In this document: piece by piece, positions 46,410 through 56,652 of the stretch | How the letters are laid out: every line of letters begins with the position of its first letter | Position numbering within the stretch: position 1 is the first letter of the stretch | Source of the DNA: Lachancea mirantina | Lineage: Eukaryota; Ascomycota; Saccharomycetes; Saccharomycetales; Saccharomycetaceae | Reading direction: 5' to 3' | Length of the DNA: 64,000 bases | Assembly (NCBI GenBank): GCA_900074745.1 | Contig: LT598467.1 | Coordinates: 682,001-746,000 of the forward strand | Made by a program: the position numbers and the translations under genes | The notes under the pieces: generated by a model | What the model was told of the DNA's origin: nothing | What the model saw: only the letters and a program-made list of their open reading frames with translations | Database searches by the model: none

Positions 46410-48353
46410 ATGATCAGATTTGTGCAGCAGACTCAGGTCCTGAAGAGTAGGGTTCCAAACCAATTCGTGTCCGCTAGCGCGCGGCACTCTTTCAACCACT
46501 CACTGAGGTTCAACTCAGCGATGGCTATGGAACGAACACCAAGTCAAGAAGCTTACAATTCTGCCCCAGGTGGATCAACGCAAGCTACAGCTGCGGTGGA
46601 AAAAGTGCGGTCTTTGCGCAAAAATCTTAAGATCAACAAGCAACTCACTTCCACACCAGATTCGCCATGGTTCCATAAAGTATGTGCGTTTGAAGACTGC
46701 GTTGCTCAGACTCTGCACATGTCACAGACACCTCGGCGTCGAACGAGAGCAAATGACAATGGAAATCGTCAGCAGCGCTCTCAAGTTTCTCTCAATGTAA
46801 ACAACGCGAATCCGTTGTTTTGGGACTCCATTGGCCGCGCAATGGGGCTTTATCGCGATCTTTTGAGTACACCAGAGCTCAACAGCGACAGAGTGTCCAA
46901 ACTGGTGCACTTACTACATAATGGGCTTCGTGCCAACCGTAATCAGCTTACTCGCATGAACAAAAAGCCAGATTATGATTCCCAGTCGTTCCACAAAGAG
47001 ATGACCAATTATCTCTGCGAGTCTCTCCGTGAGATTTCACAGGATGTTCTTTCCAACAAAGTGGAATTGAACGAATACGGTGCCATGCATCTTATCACGG
47101 CTTTCAAAGAACTTCTTCTTTTCGAAGAAGCGGTCAGTATCTGGCGCTCCGCCATTTCAAGCCCCAATGAGAATTCGCGCACCATTTTCCTCAACCCAAG
47201 AGTGGTTGGTGTTGTATTGCCCATTCTTTATGATAACGGAGTAACTTATACCGAAATTCAAGAACTTTACAATAAGTCTTCTTCCATGATCAGCTACTTC
47301 CACCCAAATCTTTCTGTGGGCATGATTAGAGCCTCTTTGAGCGCCGGCGAAAACGAAATGGCTTTGAACTTGTTCCAAAAACTTTGCGAGGAATCCAGTG
47401 AGATGAAATATGGGTACTTGATTGAGACCCATCTCTCTTTCATCGGTGAATGCAAAGATTTGAATGTGGCACAGGCCTTTTTCGACAAAGCACTCAACAA
47501 CGAAATGCCATACAAAATCGATTTGCAAGTTTCTTACGTGAAGTCGTTTTTGCGTAATATCTGGACTCAGACCCGTGACTTCCAAAAATCGTATGACATA
47601 TGGTACAAGTCGTCCGTCCACTATGGCCGTGATGTCAATCATGGCATCTCTTCCTCTTTGAACGATACTTTCTTTGACATTTTCTTCGAACATTTTTCTC
47701 ATGACAAAATTTCCGGGCTACAGCAACTCCAGAAATTGATTGACATTTACAACAACATAAAACCGATTGACGAACCATTTTTCAATATTATTTTGGCCAA
47801 GTGTACAGTGTGGCGCGACCGTCAAATTATTGAATCAATTGACAAAGCGTATGAACTTTACCACATTCCGAAAACCATTGTGGCCTACCGTATTCTTTTG
47901 AAATCCATGGGCTCGGTCGAGGCCACGAACGCCGAGATCTTCCAACGTTGGTGCGATTTAGTCACGAAATCAGATGAAATCGGACAGTCTTTCATCGCAA
48001 ATGCCGACTGGGCGGCTTTGCGTGATGCAACCGTGACATGGACCCAACTTTACGATCAAGTCGACAGTTATAACGACGGATACAATGCTGCCATGTTGGC
48101 CGCCAATGCTTCTGGAGCTTTTGATGATATTCCCCAGCAACCACACCGCCTACAGGACCAGGATAGACTCAATCTTTATTTGAAAATTGTCAAGCGTTAT
48201 TCACCTTACTGTCGCGACTCCAGGCAATTAGCGCGGTTGACCTCTGGTACCGCCATTAAATACCCTATCTTGCAGGACGCTTTGAGCACATTCAATTCGA
48301 TGGACGTCAGCGACATTTTTGTCCCTCACTTTAAAAACCTAAGACATAATTAA
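46410..48353 (+). CDS. RMD9: Mitochondrial mRNA 3'-end binding protein
   Basis: Rmd9 binds the conserved dodecamer at the 3' ends of mitochondrial mRNAs and stabilises them. The 647-residue protein has the length of S. cerevisiae Rmd9 (646). Its basic N terminus (IRFVQQTQVLKSRVPNQF) suits a mitochondrial presequence. The rest is helical and repeat-like, as expected for the PPR-type fold of the family, with stretches such as NPLFWDSIGRAMGLYRDLL and LSVGMIRASLSAGENEMAL. This gene stands for both WGD copies, RMD9 (YGL107C) and YBR238C, and lies between MLC1 (YGL106W) and YGL108C. Confidence 0.95.
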   Translation: MIRFVQQTQVLKSRVPNQFVSASARHSFNHSLRFNSAMAMERTPSQEAYNSAPGGSTQATAAVEKVRSLRKNLKINKQLTSTPDSPWFHKVCAFEDCVAQTLHMSQTPRRRTRANDNGNRQQRSQVSLNVNNANPLFWDSIGRAMGLYRDLLSTPELNSDRVSKLVHLLHNGLRANRNQLTRMNKKPDYDSQSFHKEMTNYLCESLREISQDVLSNKVELNEYGAMHLITAFKELLLFEEAVSIWRSAISSPNENSRTIFLNPRVVGVVLPILYDNGVTYTEIQELYNKSSSMISYFHPNLSVGMIRASLSAGENEMALNLFQKLCEESSEMKYGYLIETHLSFIGECKDLNVAQAFFDKALNNEMPYKIDLQVSYVKSFLRNIWTQTRDFQKSYDIWYKSSVHYGRDVNHGISSSLNDTFFDIFFEHFSHDKISGLQQLQKLIDIYNNIKPIDEPFFNIILAKCTVWRDRQIIESIDKAYELYHIPKTIVAYRILLKSMGSVEATNAEIFQRWCDLVTKSDEIGQSFIANADWAALRDATVTWTQLYDQVDSYNDGYNAAMLAANASGAFDDIPQQPHRLQDQDRLNLYLKIVKRYSPYCRDSRQLARLTSGTAIKYPILQDALSTFNSMDVSDIFVPHFKNLRHN

Positions 48354-48569
48354 AGGAGGACTTGTGGGCTGACAGATTTCTTTACGCCACATATATTCAT
48401 GATTTATTAGGCTGATATTATAAACGAAGGAATAATATAATGTATAGTAGTTAACATTTTTTTATTGGGTTAAGTCCTATGGTGCCGTTCTCAAAATAGC
48501 TTCATTTTCAACAACTTGATCCTGATGTCGCACATATGGTTCGGTTACTTTGAGAAGGGGTAAAAAGAG

Positions 48570-48953
48570 ATGGGGCTATGTGCTAGCAAAGAAAATGTCA
48601 GGGTTGAACAAAAACCAGCACAGTTGGATCAGAGACGAGGAATTAAACCTGATGCCAAGAGAAAAGCTACCCAAGTTCCGAAAGTTCCCAACGTTAAGAA
48701 GCCATCAGCAGCGCATGTAAAGACAAAAGGTCGGTCTCTTGGAGAAGGTCCTAATACTGGCAATACAGTCTCCGCCAGAGAAGCAGCAGGAAAAGCTGCA
48801 GCACAAAGATTTCAGGAAAAACATCAAACAAATACCAAAGGTGAGCTCGGCAAAAGACTAGCAGAAGAGAGAGGGAAAAGTCACATGACTCATCTTAAAG
48901 AGAGTGCCAGAGACAAACAGAATGAAAGAGATGAGGAACTCGTGTTTGACTGA
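48570..48953 (+). CDS. YGL108C: N-myristoylated peripheral membrane protein (YGL108C type)
   Basis: This 127-residue basic, polar protein starts MGLCASK. The glycine at position 2 fits N-myristoylation, and C4 fits palmitoylation, so it should sit at the plasma membrane. The C-terminal half has the family signature SAREAAGKAAAQRFQEKH and KGELGKRLAEERGKSH, predicted to be helical and coiled. S. cerevisiae YGL108C has 140 residues, the same MGLC start and the same KGELGKKLA segment. Its function is unknown. It follows RMD9 as in S. cerevisiae and ends 46 bases from the PRP5 stop. Confidence 0.92.
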   Translation: MGLCASKENVRVEQKPAQLDQRRGIKPDAKRKATQVPKVPNVKKPSAAHVKTKGRSLGEGPNTGNTVSAREAAGKAAAQRFQEKHQTNTKGELGKRLAEERGKSHMTHLKESARDKQNERDEELVFD

Positions 48954-48999
48954 TGACTCCAGCAGGTTAAAATGAAATTATGTATTTTCATGCTTATTA

Positions 49000-51474
49000 T
49001 TACACAATAGAGTAACTTTTGCCACTTTTGACAGTTCGGATTAGGTCTTTCTTTGACGCTTCTTTCACTTTTTCTTGCAATAATTCGATAGCTAGCCTGA
49101 CGTCTTTTTCATCTGGAGCCTCGATAAGTAGGTACAATTTTGGCTCTTCTTTCTCGGTCTTAGGATTCTGTCCATCCGCATAATATTTGCCTCTGTTCGT
49201 TATACTGCACGCCGTCTCTTGCTTTATAGACATAAGGGTCGTATTTTTGGTTGTTTCCCATCTGACCAGCTGGGGTAAGTCGTTGACGTTTACTTCAGCA
49301 CTGTAAGTCACCGAATTATCTGGATTTCTATTCTGCAAAAATTTGTATTGCAGTGTAACGGAAGTGCTTTCGCCACCAGCGGTAGCATCGGAGCCTTCTG
49401 TTGCAGGAGTGTCACGCCTGTTATGTTGTTCCGGACCCATTTCCTGCATCTCTTTAACTAGCTTTTGTTCCTTGACCATTTCCATGTGATCTAGCCCTTT
49501 ACCACCGAACCCCTTACCCAGTCTAAACTTCCCAGAATTCATACCATTTTCGAATTTACTGCCCATTTCGATTAACTTGAATTTAGTGTACTCATTATGC
49601 GTTTCAATTTCCTCCTCTCTAAATGACTTCTTTAAAATATAAGCAGCATTTAATTCATCACTGAGAAGCAAAGTCACTGTTATCCCGCTTTTCGTTCCCC
49701 GGGCAGTCCGCCCCGCCGTGTGTACATATTGAGCAAAAGTCTTTACCGCGTTGTATATCACCACAAGTGACACTTCTGGCACATTCAGCCCACGAGAGAG
49801 GACTTCGGTACAAAGCAGGATGCCATTACGGGTTTTCTTGAATTTTTCCAAACTTGAGGCTCTCTCAGCATATGGTTTTCCTGCATGGATGGCATATGTC
49901 GTTATTCCTCTCTCTTCTAAACGAAAATATATCAAATCGCAAATTTGTTGACTTGAGACGAAGATAATTGTCTTATCATCAACATCCTCCAAGTCCGATC
50001 GTTCTTTAATACTATTTTCGCGACCTTCCAGTATTGATAGCAAACCCTGGAATTTCTCTTGGTCATCATTATAGATGGCAACCTTTTGCTTTATATTCTC
50101 GTTGATCAGGCTCTTAGAGTTGATAGTAATGGTGATCGGATCATTCAGAACTCTCATGGCAAATGACCTGAGTTTGGACGGAAATGTGGCACTGAATAGC
50201 ACGCATTGCTTATCCGGCCGTATAGTTTTCATGATCTCAGTAACCTGAGGTTCAAATCCTAAATCGAAAAGCCTGTCAGCCTCGTCCATAACAACGAATG
50301 TAATACGCTTAGTATCGAGTAATCTCCCCGAATTAAGTGTGAGCAGGTCAATAAAACGCCCAGGAGTCGCGACAACAATCTCTACGCCTTTTTTAATCTC
50401 ATGTATTTGGCGTTTCATTTCCGACCCGCCAGTGCAGCAAATCGACCGCTCGCGATGCGAGATTCCGATAAATTTTTGGACTTCTTCATGAATTTGAACA
50501 GCTAATTCACGTGTCGGTGCTAAGATCAACCCCAGTGGACCAGTTTCGTCATGTCCAAGCGGTCTAGCAGCGCGAATTTGTCGGAGAAGAGGTAACAAAA
50601 AAGACACAGTCTTCCCAGAACCCGTTTTGGAAATTCCTATAACATCTTGACCAGACATAATCGCTGGAACAGCCTGTGCCTGTATAGGCGTAGGTGAAGA
50701 GAAATTTAGCTTTTTGGTGATAAGATCCATGATATCTGAGGTAAGGCCCAAATGGGACCATTTAAAAACAGGTCGCGGACAGTTTTTGCCTCTAATTTTG
50801 ACGTTATCCAAACTCAAACGCATATCTTCAACTTCTTCTTCCGTCATCGCAGATATCTCTTCTGGCTCGGTATAAAAAGTTCTGACAAACGGTTCTAACT
50901 GTGCAGAGTTGAAGTTGAGATTCCTAACTTTCTTCTTCCTGTTTTTCTTGAATTGCGACTGAATCCCATCACCGTAATTCTCAAATTCTTGTCCATTCTC
51001 ATGATACTCATCAGAATCGCTATCGTTATGGAATTGGACTAAGTTATCACTCTCATTTCGGGAGTTCTGCATACTACGCATAAAAGCGTCCAACGAATCT
51101 TCCCCCCGTTTTGCATTTACTTTTTCACCTGCAAAGTTTGTTTCGACTTCGTCAGCGCCAATATCCTGCGTTTGATCTGGTCGGAACAGTTTTACATTAC
51201 GGTCATCATCATCGTCATCGCTATCCTCAAACGTCACTCGTTTTCGAGTGCGCTGATTTTCAGGCCCACTCCAAGCCTCCCCTTCACCCTTCCTACGTTT
51301 AAATCTCTCCAGTTTAGCCTTTTTGGTCACCGATCCATCCTCTATTCTATCAACAGATTCTGTCTTGTTAGTAACCTGTTGTTTCTGCGATTCGGCCTTA
51401 GCTTTCTTCTGTTTCCATTTGTTTCTCCTCTCTTGCAAAAGCCTTTGCTTCTCTTTGGAACTTACTCCTTCCAT
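49000..51474 (-). CDS. PRP5: DEAD-box ATPase of pre-spliceosome assembly
   Basis: Prp5 remodels U2 snRNP and proofreads branch-site pairing when the pre-spliceosome forms. The 824-residue protein (849 in S. cerevisiae) has a charged N-terminal region with a basic start and acidic patches, and EDSLDAFM at about 125-132, which corresponds to the DPLD motif of Prp5. The helicase core has the Q motif region PTPIQAQAVP, motif I SKTGSGKT (282-289), motif II DEAD (397-400) and motif III SAT (428-430). Motif VI reads HTAGRTARG. It is the YBR237W ortholog, next to ABD1 as in S. cerevisiae. The proline of DPLD is serine here. Confidence 0.95.
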   Translation of the reverse strand: MEGVSSKEKQRLLQERRNKWKQKKAKAESQKQQVTNKTESVDRIEDGSVTKKAKLERFKRRKGEGEAWSGPENQRTRKRVTFEDSDDDDDDRNVKLFRPDQTQDIGADEVETNFAGEKVNAKRGEDSLDAFMRSMQNSRNESDNLVQFHNDSDSDEYHENGQEFENYGDGIQSQFKKNRKKKVRNLNFNSAQLEPFVRTFYTEPEEISAMTEEEVEDMRLSLDNVKIRGKNCPRPVFKWSHLGLTSDIMDLITKKLNFSSPTPIQAQAVPAIMSGQDVIGISKTGSGKTVSFLLPLLRQIRAARPLGHDETGPLGLILAPTRELAVQIHEEVQKFIGISHRERSICCTGGSEMKRQIHEIKKGVEIVVATPGRFIDLLTLNSGRLLDTKRITFVVMDEADRLFDLGFEPQVTEIMKTIRPDKQCVLFSATFPSKLRSFAMRVLNDPITITINSKSLINENIKQKVAIYNDDQEKFQGLLSILEGRENSIKERSDLEDVDDKTIIFVSSQQICDLIYFRLEERGITTYAIHAGKPYAERASSLEKFKKTRNGILLCTEVLSRGLNVPEVSLVVIYNAVKTFAQYVHTAGRTARGTKSGITVTLLLSDELNAAYILKKSFREEEIETHNEYTKFKLIEMGSKFENGMNSGKFRLGKGFGGKGLDHMEMVKEQKLVKEMQEMGPEQHNRRDTPATEGSDATAGGESTSVTLQYKFLQNRNPDNSVTYSAEVNVNDLPQLVRWETTKNTTLMSIKQETACSITNRGKYYADGQNPKTEKEEPKLYLLIEAPDEKDVRLAIELLQEKVKEASKKDLIRTVKSGKSYSIV

Positions 51475-51490
51475 GACCCTCTAAAGCTGC

Positions 51491-51523
51491 CTATTGGTGT
51501 CCTATTGGCCCCGTATTGGTTTT
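51491..51523. promoter_or_regulatory. Three 11-bp repeats with CCAAT boxes between PRP5 and ABD1
   Basis: ATTGG (CCAAT on the minus strand) recurs at 51493, 51504 and 51515, exactly 11 bases apart, in units CTATTGGTGTC, CTATTGGCCCC and GTATTGGTTTT. They lie 17-49 bases upstream of the PRP5 ATG in the 162-base divergent promoter. Binding by a Hap2/3-type CCAAT factor is possible. Confidence 0.6.
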
Positions 51524-51585
51524 ATTAGGTCTTGTTGGTGGTAAGTATCCAGGCTAATTATTTCAAAATTACTTCATTTACTTGA

Positions 51586-52908
<1,323 letters not shown>

Positions 52909-52951
52909 TGCCAGCTTAGATCTGATAGTTGATTATTATTCACCCGGTTTT

Positions 52952-55900
52952 TCATAGAGCAGTAGTGACGGTCATTGACTTCGAGTTTATAAGCATTGTC
53001 GGTGGCAGACCAGCTAACCATAGTTCCATATTTTGAGCATACTCGAGACTTGCAGATTCATTTGCATGAGTGTTGAGCGCCGGAAGTGGAAGCGTAGAGA
53101 ATATCAAATCTGATGATCTAGAAACTTGAAACATTACGTCATTCAATATGAGATGCTGGGCTCTGCTTGGAATGTTGTTGAACGATAAGCTTTGTAGCTC
53201 ATTCATGAGAGTTTCAGATGATTGACGAGGAGAAAGAGTTGGAAGGATCGGATTTTTGTCAGTATTATTCTGTTTTCCGTTAACATGATCATTTTCAACA
53301 ATGGGGATAAGAGAAGGCTGCCCGCCGGTTGCATCTTCTATGACTTTAGTCTTAGGAATTGCATCGCTGGAAAATACAGGCATTAATGAAAGCACTGACT
53401 GCGCATCAGAACTTTTAGTAGTTGCTTTTTTCAATGCACTGATGTTACTCTTGGGAGGAAGACCTTGCTGCTTCGTCTTGTTGGCACTTAAAAGGGTCGA
53501 GGATGATCCCATTGTAGTCGAATTATTGTCTTCCTCATCCTCCTCATCCTCTTCATCAGAAGAAATCGGGAATTGGTAGTTATCATTAGGAACACTGGAG
53601 GTCATTGTCATAGAAACACCCAACCGTTGCAGCTTCGATACATTGTATCGCACCGAGTTCCGTCGAGTAAGTCGCGGAACTGAAATTGTATTAGGCTCGA
53701 CACTAAGGAAACGACGATCAGACCTATGTGTTGTTCTAGCCTCCTTGAGTTCGGACCACCAGCTGTCGCCTTGCAACTTAATGTCGACTTCTTTGATGCC
53801 AACCGGGTCACCCTTGACAATGGTATTGTAAATTCTGAAACTATCGAGAGACAAGACGAGAAGCTCAGCATCTATCCTCAAGATTGACAGAAGATTGCGC
53901 ACTTTTTTGGTTTCCTCATACTTTTCTGAGGCATCCTCAACAAAAACGGCGACACGAAGTGTGTGTGTTCGCTTCCAGTCAGGCACAGTGATTAGAATTG
54001 CTCCCAACTGTAAAATAAGAGTGTATGTGTCGAAATTCGTGGTAGTGATCCCACCGGCTGTCTCATCATTCAGGGTCATCGTTGCTGACATCTGAATTGG
54101 GTACAAGTCGATAAATCGCTTTCCCTTTCCTTTGCTCTTTGAGCTTTGACTGGGCAGATTGAGGTTTTCGAAATCGTGGGCAACTGCTATATTACTCTGC
54201 ATTAGAGATAAATCCTCAATAATTTGAACCCATTGCTGAATGGTGATCTTTCTTTCATTCTTGCATTCATCAGTGGGCAATGAGCCCAGCTCAGGAGTCA
54301 TTTCGATGGATATATCGCCTTGGTCGGTGCGGCTACCCCTCATGCATCTTAAACTCTGAGAGTTTGACTCAGATCCATCGGCCTTCTTATTCTTAGTTTT
54401 GTAGTGGTTCGCCAAATCGAAAAAGCCGATGACAGTGATGTTGGGCTTCATACCACCCAAACCTGAACCCAAGAAGACATTTCTGACTCCCCACGCTAAA
54501 GAAGTCCCGGTTCCGATCTGAACAAAGGCCTTGATATGTGCCATATCTCTTATCGTCATCCAAGCCTTTGTTTGTTTGCGGAACTCAGAGTATTCCGACT
54601 GGAAATTCTTCCCCACGGTGACATGTCCAAGAACGTAAAGGCCGCCCTTCTTCAGATGATTACAGAATCTGATCAAATTCCAACTTGTTCTAGGGTTGTC
54701 GACTAGAAGCAGAATCTGTGGTCTCCAATATTTTACATTATCCTGACGTAACCTCAAAAGATATTTGCGAACCTGATGGTAAATGAGACCTTGGGAGACA
54801 TCTCCCCAGGACCTGGGGGGAGAATAAAAATGAATAACAATAAAAATAACCGAGATTGCCATGATAACAACAGAAGCGGAAATCCCATCTACCACAAACA
54901 TGGCAATTATCGATAAAATGGCTCCCATTAATGCTGTGAAACGGTCGAAGTATTTGAATGAGGGCCTAAAATTTGGCGCTGCCGAGAGCTCAAGCAAAAA
55001 GCAAGCCAAATTCATCACGACAAAAGTTACAAGAAACGTCATCGTGATGAAAGTCGCAATTCGATTAACGTCGGAAAATAAACAAATCTGAGTGAGAAGC
55101 CACGAGAAAAGGATACAGTAGTTCGAATTTTTTTGGAAAATCGAGAGACCGGGAAGGATGGAGTCCTTCGCTATAGCTTCTAAAACATAAGCTGCTCCGA
55201 CAATCCCAACAATAACTGAAAACAAAGAAGTCGAAAGCTCACCAATTAAAATAAGTATCTGTGAGGAGCTTATCGTCTGGATAATCTGAACATCCCTGTA
55301 GAGCGAATCACGGGGTACACAAAGTCCCACAGTCCCTATAACAATCGTGTAACAAGTAAATGTCAGAAGTAGACCCCACAGAGTTCCCTTGGGAATCGAT
55401 TTTGAAGGTTGCCTTAATTCGCTACTCATTCCTGCTCCTGCAAAAATTCCAGCCGTTGCAGGAAAGAAGATTCCAAACAGATCATTGAAATTTTCTTTTC
55501 CCTTCAAAACCGAGCCAGCGGCTCCCTTGGTGAGATGTGGAAACAAGTTTTCTTTCAAGGTTTGGAGAGAGGGGCCCGTGTATGTAATCTCGTTGTCAAA
55601 AAAAGGTGCCCGCAGTAAAGATGAGACCGGAATTGAAATAGTAGCAAGTAGAAGAAACCAGAAAAGCACCTTTCCAGCCCGTGAAACCATTGCTGACCCG
55701 ACTATAGCAATAGTCAAGCAGAGAAGTAATACTACCGAAGCATAAGCGAATTCGTGCCAATAACCACGACTCAAAAGTGGGAAAAGTGAAGGAGTTTCTG
55801 AATCAATTTTAGAACCAAAATTGTAAAGTAACGGTTCGATTATACCAACCGCATTCATACCACTATTGAGGATTTGACCCATGAAAAAAACCAAGCCAAT

Positions 55901-56326
55901 GGAACCTCCAAATTCGGGGCCCAGACTTCTGGATATCATGTAGTATGCACCGCCACCTCGCACGGTGCCATTCGCGGCAATTGCCGAAATACTCAAAGTA
56001 GTAAGCAAATTGATGGCATAACTCAATAGTAATAAAACTAAGGTACCAATAACACCCATTTGCCCTATAATAAAACCGAATCGCAAAAACATAAGAATAG
56101 ATAGAACGTTTAGAGTCGTGGGGACAAATACACCATCGTACGTCCCTAATTTCTCATCATCTTGATTATCTTCATCACCGCTGAGCGACACTGTGGCATG
56201 TCGAGTTGCTGTTGTGGATCCATAATCAAAATAACTTAAACTTTCATTTCGACCTCTAAAATTATTTCGTTCACCCTCATGCTGCGCAGGTTTGTGCGAA
56301 CCAGGGAGATCAAAGAATTTGGACAT
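52952..56326 (-). CDS. VHC1: Vacuolar cation-chloride cotransporter
   Basis: Vhc1 (YBR235W) is a K-Cl cotransporter of the SLC12 family in the vacuole membrane, used for potassium storage and osmotic balance. The 1124-residue protein (1120 in S. cerevisiae) has a cytosolic N terminus, about 12 membrane segments (residues 68-505), and a long cytosolic C-terminal domain. The first segments carry TLNVLSILMFLRFGFIIGQ and VRGGGAYYMISRSLGPEFGG, strongly conserved in the family. The C-terminal domain holds an acidic run (EEDEEDEEDNN) coded by a TCC/TCA-type repeat near 53530. It converges with ABD1; the stops are 43 bases apart. Confidence 0.96.
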   Translation of the reverse strand: MSKFFDLPGSHKPAQHEGERNNFRGRNESLSYFDYGSTTATRHATVSLSGDEDNQDDEKLGTYDGVFVPTTLNVLSILMFLRFGFIIGQMGVIGTLVLLLLSYAINLLTTLSISAIAANGTVRGGGAYYMISRSLGPEFGGSIGLVFFMGQILNSGMNAVGIIEPLLYNFGSKIDSETPSLFPLLSRGYWHEFAYASVVLLLCLTIAIVGSAMVSRAGKVLFWFLLLATISIPVSSLLRAPFFDNEITYTGPSLQTLKENLFPHLTKGAAGSVLKGKENFNDLFGIFFPATAGIFAGAGMSSELRQPSKSIPKGTLWGLLLTFTCYTIVIGTVGLCVPRDSLYRDVQIIQTISSSQILILIGELSTSLFSVIVGIVGAAYVLEAIAKDSILPGLSIFQKNSNYCILFSWLLTQICLFSDVNRIATFITMTFLVTFVVMNLACFLLELSAAPNFRPSFKYFDRFTALMGAILSIIAMFVVDGISASVVIMAISVIFIVIHFYSPPRSWGDVSQGLIYHQVRKYLLRLRQDNVKYWRPQILLLVDNPRTSWNLIRFCNHLKKGGLYVLGHVTVGKNFQSEYSEFRKQTKAWMTIRDMAHIKAFVQIGTGTSLAWGVRNVFLGSGLGGMKPNITVIGFFDLANHYKTKNKKADGSESNSQSLRCMRGSRTDQGDISIEMTPELGSLPTDECKNERKITIQQWVQIIEDLSLMQSNIAVAHDFENLNLPSQSSKSKGKGKRFIDLYPIQMSATMTLNDETAGGITTTNFDTYTLILQLGAILITVPDWKRTHTLRVAVFVEDASEKYEETKKVRNLLSILRIDAELLVLSLDSFRIYNTIVKGDPVGIKEVDIKLQGDSWWSELKEARTTHRSDRRFLSVEPNTISVPRLTRRNSVRYNVSKLQRLGVSMTMTSSVPNDNYQFPISSDEEDEEDEEDNNSTTMGSSSTLLSANKTKQQGLPPKSNISALKKATTKSSDAQSVLSLMPVFSSDAIPKTKVIEDATGGQPSLIPIVENDHVNGKQNNTDKNPILPTLSPRQSSETLMNELQSLSFNNIPSRAQHLILNDVMFQVSRSSDLIFSTLPLPALNTHANESASLEYAQNMELWLAGLPPTMLINSKSMTVTTAL

Positions 56327-56652
56327 AAAACAGTCCTAACGTTTTCGAATGTCTCGCAATTCCTTATCGATGCAAAACTCTACCGTTATATGATAAATCT
56401 TGTCCTTCGCAGCAATAAAGCGCAACTTTGAAAGTGAAAGTAAGGGGAAGCTCACCTTAGGAATTATCCTAGAGAGACAGGTTCAGTCCAAAACTGATTC
56501 TTATAGAGCCGCTTTTTATATATTTGAAGGCATGGTTTTCCAGAGAGATTATTGAATGGAATAGAAATTTAAACTGTCTTGAAAATATTTAAGATTGTCA
56601 GATTAGAAACTCATCTGATCAACTTCAAGACGAATCAAGTCAACGACAGTAA
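56327..56652. other. Divergent promoter VHC1 / CUE3
   Basis: This 326-base AT-rich spacer contains both promoters. No site is recognised with confidence. Confidence 0.5.
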
